Positions 1 to 8,142 of a DNA stretch of 34,243 nucleotides are shown piece by piece. The stretch covers positions 1-34,243 of the forward strand of contig NZ_JAHTMR010000032.1 in NCBI RefSeq assembly GCF_019200975.1. Reading direction: 5' to 3'. The notes beneath the pieces are model-generated. The model worked only from the letters and a program-made list of their open reading frames with translations. It was not told the origin of the DNA and made no database searches. Source of the DNA: Pseudomonas sp. PD9R (GTDB lineage Bacteria; Pseudomonadota; Gammaproteobacteria; Pseudomonadales; Pseudomonadaceae). Numbering within the stretch: the stretch's first letter is position 1; every line of letters begins with the position of its first letter. A program made the translations under genes and the position numbers.

Positions 1-169
1 CCCCCGGCGGGGTCGAACCCAAGCGCTCTTTACGAACCTGATCGACCCAGCGGCGCAAGGCGGTAGGGCCAATATCCAGACTGGCACAGACGTCGGGAAC
101 TGACTGCCCTTCATCCAGCACCATGCTGGCGGCCTTGAGCTTGAACTCTCTCGAATAAGATTTACGCAT
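1..169 (-). CDS. IS3-family transposase OrfA, N-terminal part (cut by window edge)
   Basis: 56 codons are visible, starting MRKSYSREFKLKAASMVLDE and continuing with a helix-turn-helix that ends in ALRRWVDQVRKE. This is the usual N-terminus of the small OrfA protein of IS3 elements, which binds the element ends and is joined to the OrfB integrase domain by programmed frameshifting. The rest of OrfA and all of OrfB lie outside the window, so whether the element is intact cannot be judged. The start lies about 70 bases inside the element end, as expected for IS3 elements. Confidence 0.85.
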   Translation of the reverse strand, partial: MRKSYSREFKLKAASMVLDEGQSVPDVCASLDIGPTALRRWVDQVRKERLGSTPPG

Positions 170-240
170 ATCCAAACACCTCAGATTTGGGCGCCATCAT
201 AGCGCCCGATTGAAGTGTCCAAAATCATTAGGCCAGTTCA
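1..240 (-). mobile_element. IS3-family insertion sequence, terminal part
   Basis: The left edge is one end of an IS3-type element. The transposase reading frame starts at 169 on the minus strand and runs off the window at base 1. Read from base 240 inwards, the end begins TGAACTGGCCTAATGATTTT, and a TG start with this kind of sequence is typical of IS3-family terminal inverted repeats. The element therefore extends leftwards out of the window, and chromosomal sequence starts at about 241. The other inverted repeat and the target duplication cannot be seen, so the exact boundary is inferred. Confidence 0.75.
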
Positions 241-279
241 GCCTGCTGGCGATGGGGCCCGCACTATTACCGCAGAATT

Positions 280-745
280 TCAGACCGGCAAACTGGTGGT
301 GGACTTGATCTCCGACAACGCCACAACCGAATTGACCTCCTGAATCCCCGGTACCATCGACAGCTTTTCGAAAAAGAAACGCTCATACGCCTCGATGTCC
401 GCCGCAACGATCCGCAGCATAAAAATCCACTGCCCCCATCAATACATAACACTCCAGCACTTCGGGAAAACCGCGAATCGCCTCGGTGAATTCGGTGAAG
501 TTCGAACGGCCGTGGGCGTTGAGTTTGACCTGCGCGAAAATCTGCGTGTTCAGGCCGATTTTCTTGCGGTCGAGCAAGGTCACCTGGGCGCGAATGATCC
601 CTTCCTCTTTCATCCGCTGAATCCGCCGCCAGCATGGCGACTGCGACAGCCCCACCTGCTCGGCGATCTGCGCACTGGAAAGCGAAGCGTCCTCTTGCAG
701 CAAGGCGAGGATCTTTCGGTCGTAGCTGTCCAACTCGCTTTGCAT
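280..745 (-). pseudogene. Lrp/AsnC-family transcriptional regulator, frameshifted
   Basis: Translation from the ATG at 745 gives a standard Lrp/AsnC N-terminus: winged helix-turn-helix (SYDRKILALLQEDASLSSAQ, then LSQSPCWRRIQRMKEEGII) followed by the first half of the ligand-binding RAM domain up to YVLMGAVDF. The frame then goes wrong. Removing one base from the five-A run at 421-425 (T run on the coding strand) restores MLRIVAADIEAYERFFFEKL and the ending KSTTSLPV, with TGA at 280-282. The repaired protein would be 154 residues, the normal family length. So the gene carries a one-base insertion in a homopolymer, either a real mutation or a base-calling error. The regulator is divergent from the ACT-like gene at 872, which suggests it controls that gene, perhaps in response to an amino acid. 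A start codon 7 bases after GAAGG supports base 745. Confidence 0.8.
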
Positions 746-871
746 AATAAAACCTTCAAATGATCACTTTGTGAATTGTGCGATTCCAAAGAACCGCAAT
801 ACACCCAATCATAGATAAGAAATACCGGTTCCCGAATGTAAAAATTTCTCCAGCAAATTTGGAGATCAACC
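746..871. promoter_or_regulatory. Divergent control region between Lrp-type regulator and ACT-like gene
   Basis: 126 bases separate the two divergent starts. The stretch is AT-rich and contains the small palindrome TCACTTTGTGA near 759-769, next to the regulator start. Lrp-family regulators usually bind such shared regions and repress themselves. No promoter hexamers are strong enough to call. The function is inferred from layout only. Confidence 0.35.
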
Positions 872-1210
872 ATGCCGCATTTAGAAGCCGTGAACAGCCT
901 GCCCGCCCGCGCCGATGTCTGGAACATCAGCAACGCCCACTGCCGCGTTCAGTACCAATTGTTGGCGGAAGCCGAACCGGATCTGCTGTGCCGAGTGCTC
1001 AATTTTTTTGCCTTGCAGTTCCTCACTCCGGAACAGGTAAACGTGCAACGCCAGCAAGACTTGCTGACCATCGACATCGTCATCGACGGATTAAGCTGGC
1101 ACCGCGCCCATGTGATTGCGGAAAAATTTCGTAACCTGATCAGCGTCTGCTCGGTCGATCTGCAAGCGGCTGATTCTGCGTGGGTCGAAGCGGCTCAGGC
1201 GGCAGGCTGA
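872..1210 (+). CDS. Stand-alone ACT-like domain protein
   Basis: A 112-residue protein with a good ribosome binding site (GGAG at 861-864, 7 bases before the ATG). Residues about 24-95 follow the pattern of the ACT domain found in acetolactate synthase small subunits (IlvM/IlvH type): a first strand, LLCRVLNFFALQFLTPEQVN as helix and turn, a strand LLTIDIVIDGL, and a second helix HVIAEKFRNLISVCSVDL. There is no catalytic domain attached, so it may be an amino-acid-sensing or regulatory subunit. The divergent Lrp/AsnC regulator fits a link with amino acid metabolism. The real partner enzyme is not in the window and the substrate is unknown. The ACT call rests on the residue pattern only. Confidence 0.6.
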   Translation: MPHLEAVNSLPARADVWNISNAHCRVQYQLLAEAEPDLLCRVLNFFALQFLTPEQVNVQRQQDLLTIDIVIDGLSWHRAHVIAEKFRNLISVCSVDLQAADSAWVEAAQAAG

Positions 1211-1300
1211 AAAAACTCGATACGGCTTCGTCGGGTAGTGGCCCAACGGTCTGCGGGGTCACGACTATCCTCTGCGAACGGTTGTTCAAAAGGAGCCCGC

Positions 1301-3085
1301 ATGTCCGTTCAACTCGCCATTCAGGACCGCTGGCTGGATCTCAACGAATTGCTGCGTGAGCTGGTCGCCCAGGGCTTTATCAGCCAGGATTCGGCCGAAC
1401 ACGCGCTCAATGCCCGTCGCCGCAATGCCGCTAATGGCCAGATGCACCCACTGGAATTCATCGCCAGCCAACAGCTGGACGACCTCAGTCGCCCCGGCAA
1501 ACATCTCGACCTCGAAAGCCTGACCCTGTGGCTGTCGCAGCAGGCCGGTCAGCCTTACCTGCGTATCGATCCACTGAAAATCAACGTCGCGGCCATCACG
1601 CCGTTGATGTCCTACGCCTTCGCCCAGCGCCACAAGATCCTCGCGGTGTCGATTGATCGCGATGCCGTGACCGTCGCCAGTGCCCAGCCCTACGTCACTG
1701 GCTGGGAGGCCGACCTGACTCATGTGCTGAAGCTGCCGATCAAACGCGTGGTGGCCAACCCGTTGGACATCCAGCGCTTCAGCGTGGAGTTCTTTCGCCT
1801 GGCCAAGTCGGTGACCGGCGCGAACACTGCCGACCAACAGGTGAACACGCTGGGCAACTTCGAACAGTTGCTCAACCTCGGCGCCAGCGATCAGGAACCG
1901 GACGCCAACGACGCGCACATCGTCAACATCGTCGACTGGCTGTTCCAGTACGCCTTCCAGCAACGCGCCAGCGATATCCACATCGAACCCCGGCGCGAAC
2001 AAGGCACGGTGCGTTTTCGCATCGACGGCGTGCTCCACAACGTCTATCAATTCCCGCCGCAAGTGACCATGGCCATCGTCAGCCGCCTGAAAAGCCTGGG
2101 CCGGATGAATGTTGCGGAAAAACGCAAACCCCAGGACGGCCGGGTGAAAACCAAGACCCCGGACGGCGGCGAAGTCGAGCTGCGACTCTCGACTTTGCCA
2201 ACAGCGTTCGGCGAAAAAATGGTCATGCGGATTTTCGACCCGGAAGTGTTGCTCAAGGACTTCGATCAGCTTGGGTTTTCAGCCGACGACCTGCGCCGCT
2301 GGCACGACATGACCCGCCAGCCCAACGGCATCATTCTGGTCACCGGGCCGACCGGTTCCGGTAAAACCACCACGCTCTACACCACGCTGAAAAAACTGGC
2401 GACGCCGGAGGTCAACCTCTGCACCATCGAAGACCCGATAGAAATGGTCGAGCCGGCGTTCAACCAGATGCAGGTCCAGCACAACATCGACCTGACCTTT
2501 GCCGCCGGAATACGCGCACTGATGCGGCAAGACCCGGACATCATCATGATCGGCGAGATCCGCGACCTCGAAACGGCGGAGATGGCAATCCAGGCCGCCC
2601 TCACCGGTCACCTGGTGCTGTCGACGCTGCATACCAACGATGCGCCCAGCGCCATCAGTCGCCTTCTCGAACTCGGTGTGCCGCATTACCTGATCAAGGC
2701 CACGGTGCTAGGCGTCATGGCCCAACGGCTGGTGCGAACCTTGTGCCCACACTGCAAGGCACCGCAAGCCTTGGGCGACGAGGACTGGCAAACGTTGACC
2801 CGGCCCTGGCAAGCGCCGCTGCCCAGCAACGCCCAACGCGCCATCGGCTGCCTGGAATGCCGCGACACCGGGTATCACGGCCGCGCCGGGGTCTACGAAA
2901 TCATGCAACTGACAGACGGTCTCAAAGCGCTGATCAATCCCGACACCGATTTGCTGGCCGTGCGGCGTCAGGCATTCAAGGAGGGCATGCGCAGCTTGCG
3001 TTTGTCGGGGGCACAGAAAGTAGCGGCGGGCTTGACGACCATTGAAGAAGTGTTGCGGGTGACGCCGCAGAGCGAGCAGAAATAA
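1301..3085 (+). CDS. GspE/PulE/PilB-family secretion ATPase (orphan)
   Basis: This cytoplasmic ATPase belongs to the hexameric motors that drive type II secretion or type IV pilus assembly. Start chosen at 1301 (594 residues) because AGGAG lies at 1291-1295; the frame is open upstream to 1238 but without such a site. Residues about 1-170 look like the N-terminal MshEN/GspE regulatory region. Then come the Asp box (SDIHIEPRREQGTVRFRIDG, about 224), Walker A GPTGSGKTTT (about 349), Walker B region DIIMIGEIRD (about 413), the His box TGHLVLSTLHTND (about 436), and the zinc tetracysteine CPHC...CLEC (about 482-519). All ATPase motifs are intact. No secretin, pseudopilin or platform protein gene lies nearby, so it must serve components encoded elsewhere or act alone. 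Confidence 0.9.
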   Translation: MSVQLAIQDRWLDLNELLRELVAQGFISQDSAEHALNARRRNAANGQMHPLEFIASQQLDDLSRPGKHLDLESLTLWLSQQAGQPYLRIDPLKINVAAITPLMSYAFAQRHKILAVSIDRDAVTVASAQPYVTGWEADLTHVLKLPIKRVVANPLDIQRFSVEFFRLAKSVTGANTADQQVNTLGNFEQLLNLGASDQEPDANDAHIVNIVDWLFQYAFQQRASDIHIEPRREQGTVRFRIDGVLHNVYQFPPQVTMAIVSRLKSLGRMNVAEKRKPQDGRVKTKTPDGGEVELRLSTLPTAFGEKMVMRIFDPEVLLKDFDQLGFSADDLRRWHDMTRQPNGIILVTGPTGSGKTTTLYTTLKKLATPEVNLCTIEDPIEMVEPAFNQMQVQHNIDLTFAAGIRALMRQDPDIIMIGEIRDLETAEMAIQAALTGHLVLSTLHTNDAPSAISRLLELGVPHYLIKATVLGVMAQRLVRTLCPHCKAPQALGDEDWQTLTRPWQAPLPSNAQRAIGCLECRDTGYHGRAGVYEIMQLTDGLKALINPDTDLLAVRRQAFKEGMRSLRLSGAQKVAAGLTTIEEVLRVTPQSEQK

Positions 3086-3111
3086 TACGTTTTGTGTCAC
3101 CTGATGATGCA

Positions 3112-3147
3112 GGGGCCGACAAGCAGTACTTATACGCGACCGGCCCC
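3112..3147. other. GC-rich inverted repeat upstream of SPFH gene
   Basis: GGGGCCG at 3112-3118 pairs perfectly with CGGCCCC at 3141-3147 across a 22-base loop. It sits between the ATPase stop and the SPFH protein start. There is no T tract, so it is not a standard intrinsic terminator. It may be a weak hairpin in the leader of the SPFH gene or have no function. Confidence 0.3.
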
Positions 3148-3185
3148 GCTACACTCCTGCCCTCACACATCAACAGGGAATCGTT

Positions 3186-4106
3186 ATGCAGATCGGCAGT
3201 GTGCTTTTACTTTTTATCGGCCTGGTGGTCGCCATTCTATTCATGGGCTTCAAGGTCGTTCCCCAGGGCTTTGAATGGACCGTCGAGCGTTTCGGGCGCT
3301 ACACCAACACACTCAAGCCGGGGCTGAACATCATCATCCCGGTGATGGACCGCATCGGTCGCAAGATCAATGTGATGGAAAGCGTGCTGGATATTCCCCC
3401 TCAGGAAGTCATCACCGCCGACAACGCCACCGTGCAGATTGATGCGGTGTGCTTCTTCCAGGTAGTCAATACGGCTCAGGCAGCTTACGAGGTGAACAAC
3501 CTCGAACACGCCATCCGCAACCTGCTGCAAACCAACATCCGTACCGTGCTGGGTTCGATGGAGCTCGACGCGATGCTCAGCCAGCGCGACGGCATCAACG
3601 AAAAACTGCTGCGCACCGTCGATGAAGCGACCGCGCCGTGGGGCATCAAGATCACCCGGATCGAGATCAAGGACATCAGTCCGCCGGCCGACTTGATGGC
3701 AGCGATGTCGGGGCAAATGAAAGCCGAGCGCATCAAGCGCGCGCAAATCCTTGAAGCCGAAGGTTTGCGCGCCGCTGCGATCCTGACCGCCGAGGGCAAG
3801 AAACAGGCGCAGATCCTCGAAGCCGAAGGCAGCCGGCAGGCCGCGTTCCTTGAATCGGAAGCTCGTGAGCGGCAAGCCGAAGCGGAAGCCCAGGCAACCA
3901 AAGTGGTATCCGAAGCCATCGCCAGCGGCAACGTGCAGGCGGTCAACTACTTCGTCGCGCAGAAATACATTGATGCGCTGGGCAAACTGGCCGCGGCCAA
4001 TAACAGCAAGGTGATCCTGATGCCGCTCGAAGCCAGTTCGATGATTGGCGCCGTCGGCGGCATTGGCGAAATCGTCAAAGCCACCTTCGATAACAAGAAA
4101 GCCTGA
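3186..4106 (+). CDS. qmcA: SPFH/stomatin-family membrane protein (QmcA/YbbK-like)
   Basis: A 306-residue protein with one N-terminal membrane helix (residues about 4-21), a SPFH/band 7 domain (about 25-180, with GFEWTVERFGRY and the conserved Pro-rich turn DIPPQEVITADN), and a long Ala/Glu-rich helix (about 190-245) built from near-repeats of ILEAEG. Proteins of this family form large oligomeric rings on the inner membrane and are thought to organise membrane domains or influence FtsH proteolysis. Ribosome binding site AGGGAA lies just before the ATG. The next gene, 8 bases after the stop, encodes NfeD; the SPFH-NfeD pair is a widely conserved operon (qmcA-ybbJ in E. coli). The name is given by family resemblance. 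Confidence 0.9.
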   Translation: MQIGSVLLLFIGLVVAILFMGFKVVPQGFEWTVERFGRYTNTLKPGLNIIIPVMDRIGRKINVMESVLDIPPQEVITADNATVQIDAVCFFQVVNTAQAAYEVNNLEHAIRNLLQTNIRTVLGSMELDAMLSQRDGINEKLLRTVDEATAPWGIKITRIEIKDISPPADLMAAMSGQMKAERIKRAQILEAEGLRAAAILTAEGKKQAQILEAEGSRQAAFLESEARERQAEAEAQATKVVSEAIASGNVQAVNYFVAQKYIDALGKLAAANNSKVILMPLEASSMIGAVGGIGEIVKATFDNKKA

Positions 4107-4114
4107 GGCACGTT

Positions 4115-4564
4115 ATGTGGGCATTTCTGCAGCATCTTTCGTTTTGGGACTGGCTGGCGCTGGGCACCATTTTGCTGATTCTTGAAGTGTTCGGTGCCGG
4201 TGGCTACCTGCTGTGGATCGGTATGGCGGCGGCAGCCGTGGGCGTGTTGACCTATGTCGTGCCGGCCATGTCCTGGGAATTGCAGTTTCTGCTGTTCGGC
4301 CTGCTCTCGATCGGCACCGCGCTGTACTGGTGGCGGCGCCAGCGCAGCGCGGTGCGCCAGAGCGATCAGCCCAACCTGAACCTGCGCGGCCAGGAACTGA
4401 TCGGCAAAACCTTTGTGGTGCATGAAGCAATTGTCGGTGGTCGCGGCAAAATCAAAGTGGCCGACGGCGTGTGGATGGCCCAGGGGCCCGACGCCGCCAT
4501 TGGCACCCGCGTACGGGTGATCGGCCAGCAAGGGGCTATCTTGTTGGTCGATCAAGCTGAATAG
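4115..4564 (+). CDS. NfeD-family membrane protein (YbbJ-like)
   Basis: 149 residues: three hydrophobic helices at about 12-27, 30-50 and 54-75, then a soluble C-terminal OB-fold domain (about 88-149) with the NfeD pattern LRGQELIGKTFVVHEAIVGG and GTRVRVIGQQGAILLVD. NfeD proteins pair with SPFH proteins in membrane microdomains. The GAGG ribosome binding site overlaps the stop codon of the SPFH gene, so the two are one transcription unit and probably translationally coupled. Confidence 0.9.
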   Translation: MWAFLQHLSFWDWLALGTILLILEVFGAGGYLLWIGMAAAAVGVLTYVVPAMSWELQFLLFGLLSIGTALYWWRRQRSAVRQSDQPNLNLRGQELIGKTFVVHEAIVGGRGKIKVADGVWMAQGPDAAIGTRVRVIGQQGAILLVDQAE

Positions 4565-4635
4565 CCTGCTATGGAACTCGATTGGGGGATTGGCAATCCA
4601 ACGCCGTAGTTAACCCCCCAGTGGAGTCACCCATC

Positions 4636-4953
4636 ATGCGTTTCAAACTTGCTGTCGCAACCATCGCCTTGTTGTCCCTGCCAGTCGGTTCGGCGATGGC
4701 CGACAGCTTTTGGCGTAACGTCATTTCGTCCGGTGCAACCACCGGCTCGACTTACTTGACGTTCAAGGATCACAAACTGATCGTCGCCGCCCAAGACGAT
4801 GCTGGCAGCTTTGTTGCCAGTGACGGCGGCATCCGTGGCCCGTATCTGGAGGCTGCGATGAAGAAAGTCCGTGCCGACAACCCGGGCTTGCAGGCGACAG
4901 ATATGGAACTGGCGAATGCGATTCTGGCGAAGAATGCCGTTGCTTCGGAATAA
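4636..4953 (+). CDS. Secreted DUF2388 protein
   Basis: 105 residues. The start at 4636 is favoured by GTGGAG nine bases upstream and because it gives a clean signal peptide (hydrophobic core then SAMA, cut before DSFWRN). The mature part contains SFWRNVISSGATTGSTYLTF and the VASDGGIRGPYLE segment typical of the Pseudomonas DUF2388 family, whose members are small periplasmic proteins of unknown function. It is followed at once by a strong intrinsic terminator, so it ends a plus-strand unit. No catalytic motif is visible. Confidence 0.8.
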   Translation: MRFKLAVATIALLSLPVGSAMADSFWRNVISSGATTGSTYLTFKDHKLIVAAQDDAGSFVASDGGIRGPYLEAAMKKVRADNPGLQATDMELANAILAKNAVASE

Positions 4954-4967
4954 ACCTGTTTGCTGAA

Positions 4968-5000
4968 CAAAAATGCCGCTCACCTGAGCGGCATTTTTTT
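4968..5000 (+). terminator. Rho-independent terminator after DUF2388 gene
   Basis: AATGCCGCT at 4972-4980 pairs with AGCGGCATT at 4987-4995, loop of six bases, followed by a T run to 5000. It lies 19 bases after the stop codon. Confidence 0.9.
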
Positions 5001-5007
5001 GCTCCCC

Positions 5008-5090
5008 TGTAGGAGCTGCCGAAGGCTGCGATCTTTTGATCTCGCTTTAAAAACAAGATCAAAAGATCGCAGCCTTCGGCAGCTCCTACA
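5008..5090. repeat. Family 1 intergenic palindrome, copy A
   Basis: An almost perfect inverted repeat whose arms start TGTAGGAGCTGCCGAAGGCT and continue into GCGATCTTTTGATC, with a short AT-rich loop at about 5042-5055. It lies between the terminator of the DUF2388 gene and the 3' end of gcvP, i.e. between convergent genes. Further copies are at 9292, 12708 and (half) 13922. Such elements are common between Pseudomonas genes and are moved by REP-associated transposases encoded elsewhere. Confidence 0.9.
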
Positions 5091-5114
5091 AGGGGTTATG
5101 CGTGTTGCACTTCT

Positions 5115-7988
5115 TCAGCGGTATTCGTCCAGCGGCACACACGCACAAAACAGATTCCGGTCCCCGTAAACGTTGTCCACCCGGTTCACCACCGGCCAGT
5201 ACTTGTGGGCCTTGGTATGCGCATCCGGCGTGACGGCCTGCTCAATGCTGTACGGCCGCTCCCAAACCCCGGTGACATCCGCCAATGTATGCGGCGCCCG
5301 TTTAAGCGGGTTGTCTTCAGCCGGCCAGTTGCCTTTCTGCACCTCGGTAATTTCTGCGCGAATGCTCAGCATCGCCCCAATGAAGCGATCCAGCTCTGCC
5401 TTGGATTCACTTTCAGTGGGCTCGACCATCAACGTCCCTGGCACTGGAAACGACATGGTCGGTGCATGGAAGCCATAGTCCATCAGGCGCTTGGCCACGT
5501 CCTCTTCGCTGATGCCGGTCAACGCCTTGAGCGGTCGCAAGTCGAGAATGCATTCGTGCGCCACCCGTTCGTTACGCCCGGTGTAGAGCACCGGAAACGC
5601 CCCGGACAAGTGCCGCGCCAGGTAATTCGCGGCGAGGATTGCTACCTCGCTGGCATCTGCCAATTGCGGCCCCATCATCGCGATGTACATCCAGCTGATC
5701 GGCAAAATGCTCGCGCTACCCCAAGGCGCAGCGCTGACGGCACCGTTCTGCGGCAGCGGCCCGTCGATTGGCACCACCGGGTGATTGGCCACGAACGGTG
5801 CCAGATGCGCACGCACACCAATCGGCCCCATGCCCGGCCCACCCCCGCCATGAGGAATACAGAAGGTTTTGTGCAGGTTCATGTGCGACACATCCGCGCC
5901 AATGTCCGCCGGACGTGCCAGCCCGACCTGGGCGTTGAGGTTGGCACCGTCCATGTACACCTGGCCGCCGTGGCTGTGGATAACTTCGCAGATTTCGCTG
6001 ATGCCTTCCTCGTACACACCATGGGTGGATGGATAAGTCGCCATCAGGCAGGCAAGTTTGTCCGACGCAGCGGCGGCTTTTTCCTTCAAGTCATCCAGAT
6101 CAACGTTGCCCGCCTCATCGCACTCGACAATCACCACGCGCATCCCCGCCATCTGCGCCGAAGCCGGGTTGGTGCCGTGGGCCGATGACGGGATCAGACA
6201 AATATCGCGCCCGCCCTCGTGGCGGCTCTCGTGGTATTTGCGGATTGCCAGCAACCCGGCGTACTCACCCTGGGCCCCGGAGTTGGGTTGCATGCAGATC
6301 GCATCAAAACCGGTGATCGCGCAGAGCCAGCGCTCCAGTTCTTCGATCATCAACCCGTAGCCGATTGCCTGCTCTTTCGGTGCAAACGGGTGCAGGTTGG
6401 CGAACTGCGGCCAGGTTATCGGGATCATCTCGCTGGTGGCGTTGAGCTTCATGGTGCAAGAGCCCAGCGGGATCATCGATTGATTGAGCGCCAGGTCCTT
6501 GTTTTCCAGCTGCTTGAGGTAGCGCAGCATTTCGGTTTCGCTGTGATGAACGTTGAACACCGGATGGCGCAGGTAAGGCGAGGTGCGTGCCAGCGCGTCG
6601 GGAATGCCGGGAGCCAGGGTTTCTGCGTCCAGTTCGTCGACGATGAGCCCATGATCGGCACCCAGGAACACATCAAACAGTTTCGCCACCGTGGATTCAT
6701 CAGAGCTTTCGTCGAGGCTCACAGCCAATCGCCCACGCCCGAGAATGCGCAAGTTGATCTGCGCAGCCTGAGCGCTTTCGATGATCGCGGTCTGGGTGCC
6801 GCCGACCTCCAGGGTCAGGGTGTCGAAGTAGTGTTGGTTGAGGCGAGCGACGCCCTTGCGCTCAAGGCCGGCGGCGAGGATGCAGGTCAAGCGATGAACA
6901 CGCTGGGCAATCCGTCTCAGCCCTTCCGGCCCGTGGTAGACCGCATAGAAACTGGCGATATTGGCCAGCAGCACCTGAGCGGTGCAGATGTTGGAGTTGG
7001 CCTTTTCGCGGCGAATATGTTGCTCGCGGGTTTGCAGGGCCATGCGCAGCGCGACGTTGCCACGGGCGTCTTTCGACACGCCGATGATCCGCCCGGGAAT
7101 CGCTCGTTTATATTCGTCACGGCTGGCAAAAAATGCCGCGTGGGGCCCGCCGTAACCCATAGGCACGCCAAACCGCTGGGACGAACCGAACACCACATCG
7201 GCGCCCAATTCACCCGGTGGCGTCAGTAACAAAAGACTCAGCAGATCAGCCGCGACACACGCCAGCGCCTGCTGGGCATGCAAGTGATCGATCAAGGGCC
7301 GAAGGTCGCGAACCTCGCCATGGGTGTCTGGATATTGCAGCAGCGCCCCGAACACCTGGTGCTGCTTCAAGTTATCCACAGCGTCGATGATCAGCTCGAA
7401 ACCAAAGCCTTCGGCGCGGGTCTGCACCACCGAAATAGTCTGCGGATGACAGTTTTCGTCAACAAAGAACAAATTGCTTTTCGACTTGGCAACCCGCTTG
7501 GCCAGGGCCATGGCTTCCGCCGCCGCCGTGGCTTCGTCCAGCAGCGAAGCGTTGGCCAGTTCCAGGCCCGTGAGGTCGATGGTCAATTGCTGAAAATTGA
7601 GCAGCGCTTCGAGCCGCCCTTGGGCGATTTCCGGTTGATAAGGTGTGTACGCGGTGTACCAGCCGGGATTCTCCAGCACGTTGCGCAGGATGACCGTCGG
7701 CGTCTGCGTGCCGTGATAACCCATGCCAATCAGGCTGGTCCAGACCTGGTTCTGCTCGGCGTAACCGCGCAGCTTGTCCAGCGCGGCTTCTTCGTCGAGG
7801 GCGGGTGGCAGGTCGAGCGGGCGGTTCAAGCGAATGCCCGGCGGCACCGTTTGCTCGATCAACTCCACTCGGCTGCCGAGGCCAAGGCTGTCGAGCATCG
7901 CCTGTTGCTCGGCGGCATCCGGCCCGAGGTGACGGCGGAGAAAAGCATTGGGATCGCGTAACTGGCTCAGGGACGGCAACTGGGACAT
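5115..7988 (-). CDS. gcvP: Glycine dehydrogenase (decarboxylating), P protein
   Basis: 957 residues, the normal length for a fused P protein. It decarboxylates glycine with pyridoxal phosphate and transfers the aminomethyl group to the lipoyl arm of GcvH. The PLP lysine is in MNLHKTFCIPHGGGGPG (about residue 707), followed by the Gly-rich loop. Other family marks are YTPYQPEIAQGRLEALLNFQ near residue 115 and LGSCTMKLNATSEMIP near 505. A GAGAGAG ribosome binding site precedes the ATG at 7986-7988. It is on the same strand as gcvT and gcvH but separated from gcvH by a reverse-oriented aminotransferase gene, so it probably has its own promoter in the 154 bases upstream. Confidence 0.97.
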   Translation of the reverse strand: MSQLPSLSQLRDPNAFLRRHLGPDAAEQQAMLDSLGLGSRVELIEQTVPPGIRLNRPLDLPPALDEEAALDKLRGYAEQNQVWTSLIGMGYHGTQTPTVILRNVLENPGWYTAYTPYQPEIAQGRLEALLNFQQLTIDLTGLELANASLLDEATAAAEAMALAKRVAKSKSNLFFVDENCHPQTISVVQTRAEGFGFELIIDAVDNLKQHQVFGALLQYPDTHGEVRDLRPLIDHLHAQQALACVAADLLSLLLLTPPGELGADVVFGSSQRFGVPMGYGGPHAAFFASRDEYKRAIPGRIIGVSKDARGNVALRMALQTREQHIRREKANSNICTAQVLLANIASFYAVYHGPEGLRRIAQRVHRLTCILAAGLERKGVARLNQHYFDTLTLEVGGTQTAIIESAQAAQINLRILGRGRLAVSLDESSDESTVAKLFDVFLGADHGLIVDELDAETLAPGIPDALARTSPYLRHPVFNVHHSETEMLRYLKQLENKDLALNQSMIPLGSCTMKLNATSEMIPITWPQFANLHPFAPKEQAIGYGLMIEELERWLCAITGFDAICMQPNSGAQGEYAGLLAIRKYHESRHEGGRDICLIPSSAHGTNPASAQMAGMRVVIVECDEAGNVDLDDLKEKAAAASDKLACLMATYPSTHGVYEEGISEICEVIHSHGGQVYMDGANLNAQVGLARPADIGADVSHMNLHKTFCIPHGGGGPGMGPIGVRAHLAPFVANHPVVPIDGPLPQNGAVSAAPWGSASILPISWMYIAMMGPQLADASEVAILAANYLARHLSGAFPVLYTGRNERVAHECILDLRPLKALTGISEEDVAKRLMDYGFHAPTMSFPVPGTLMVEPTESESKAELDRFIGAMLSIRAEITEVQKGNWPAEDNPLKRAPHTLADVTGVWERPYSIEQAVTPDAHTKAHKYWPVVNRVDNVYGDRNLFCACVPLDEYR

Positions 7989-8142
7989 GACGGGCTCTCT
8001 CTTGACTGGCGCTCAGCGTCGATGCAACACGGTCAAACCAGCATAGCAGCCGGTGTCGATACGGATGGCGTGGCGCTGCCGGGCAAACCGGACCATCATG
8101 CTCGTCGTCTACCTATTGTCCGCTGATCGGGTGCCTGCATTT

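Noticed and set aside
5008..5090. CRISPR-like array or phage attachment site from repeated TGTAGGAGC units
   Set aside because: The copies are dispersed palindromes without regular spacers; they fit REP-type elements.
5205..7961. Several plus-strand frames (327, 336 and 227 codons) opposite gcvP
   Set aside because: All lie inside gcvP, which is unmistakable; no start signals.
8053..8142. Longer N-terminus of the aminotransferase
   Set aside because: The extra 30 residues do not belong to the family and have no good ribosome binding site.
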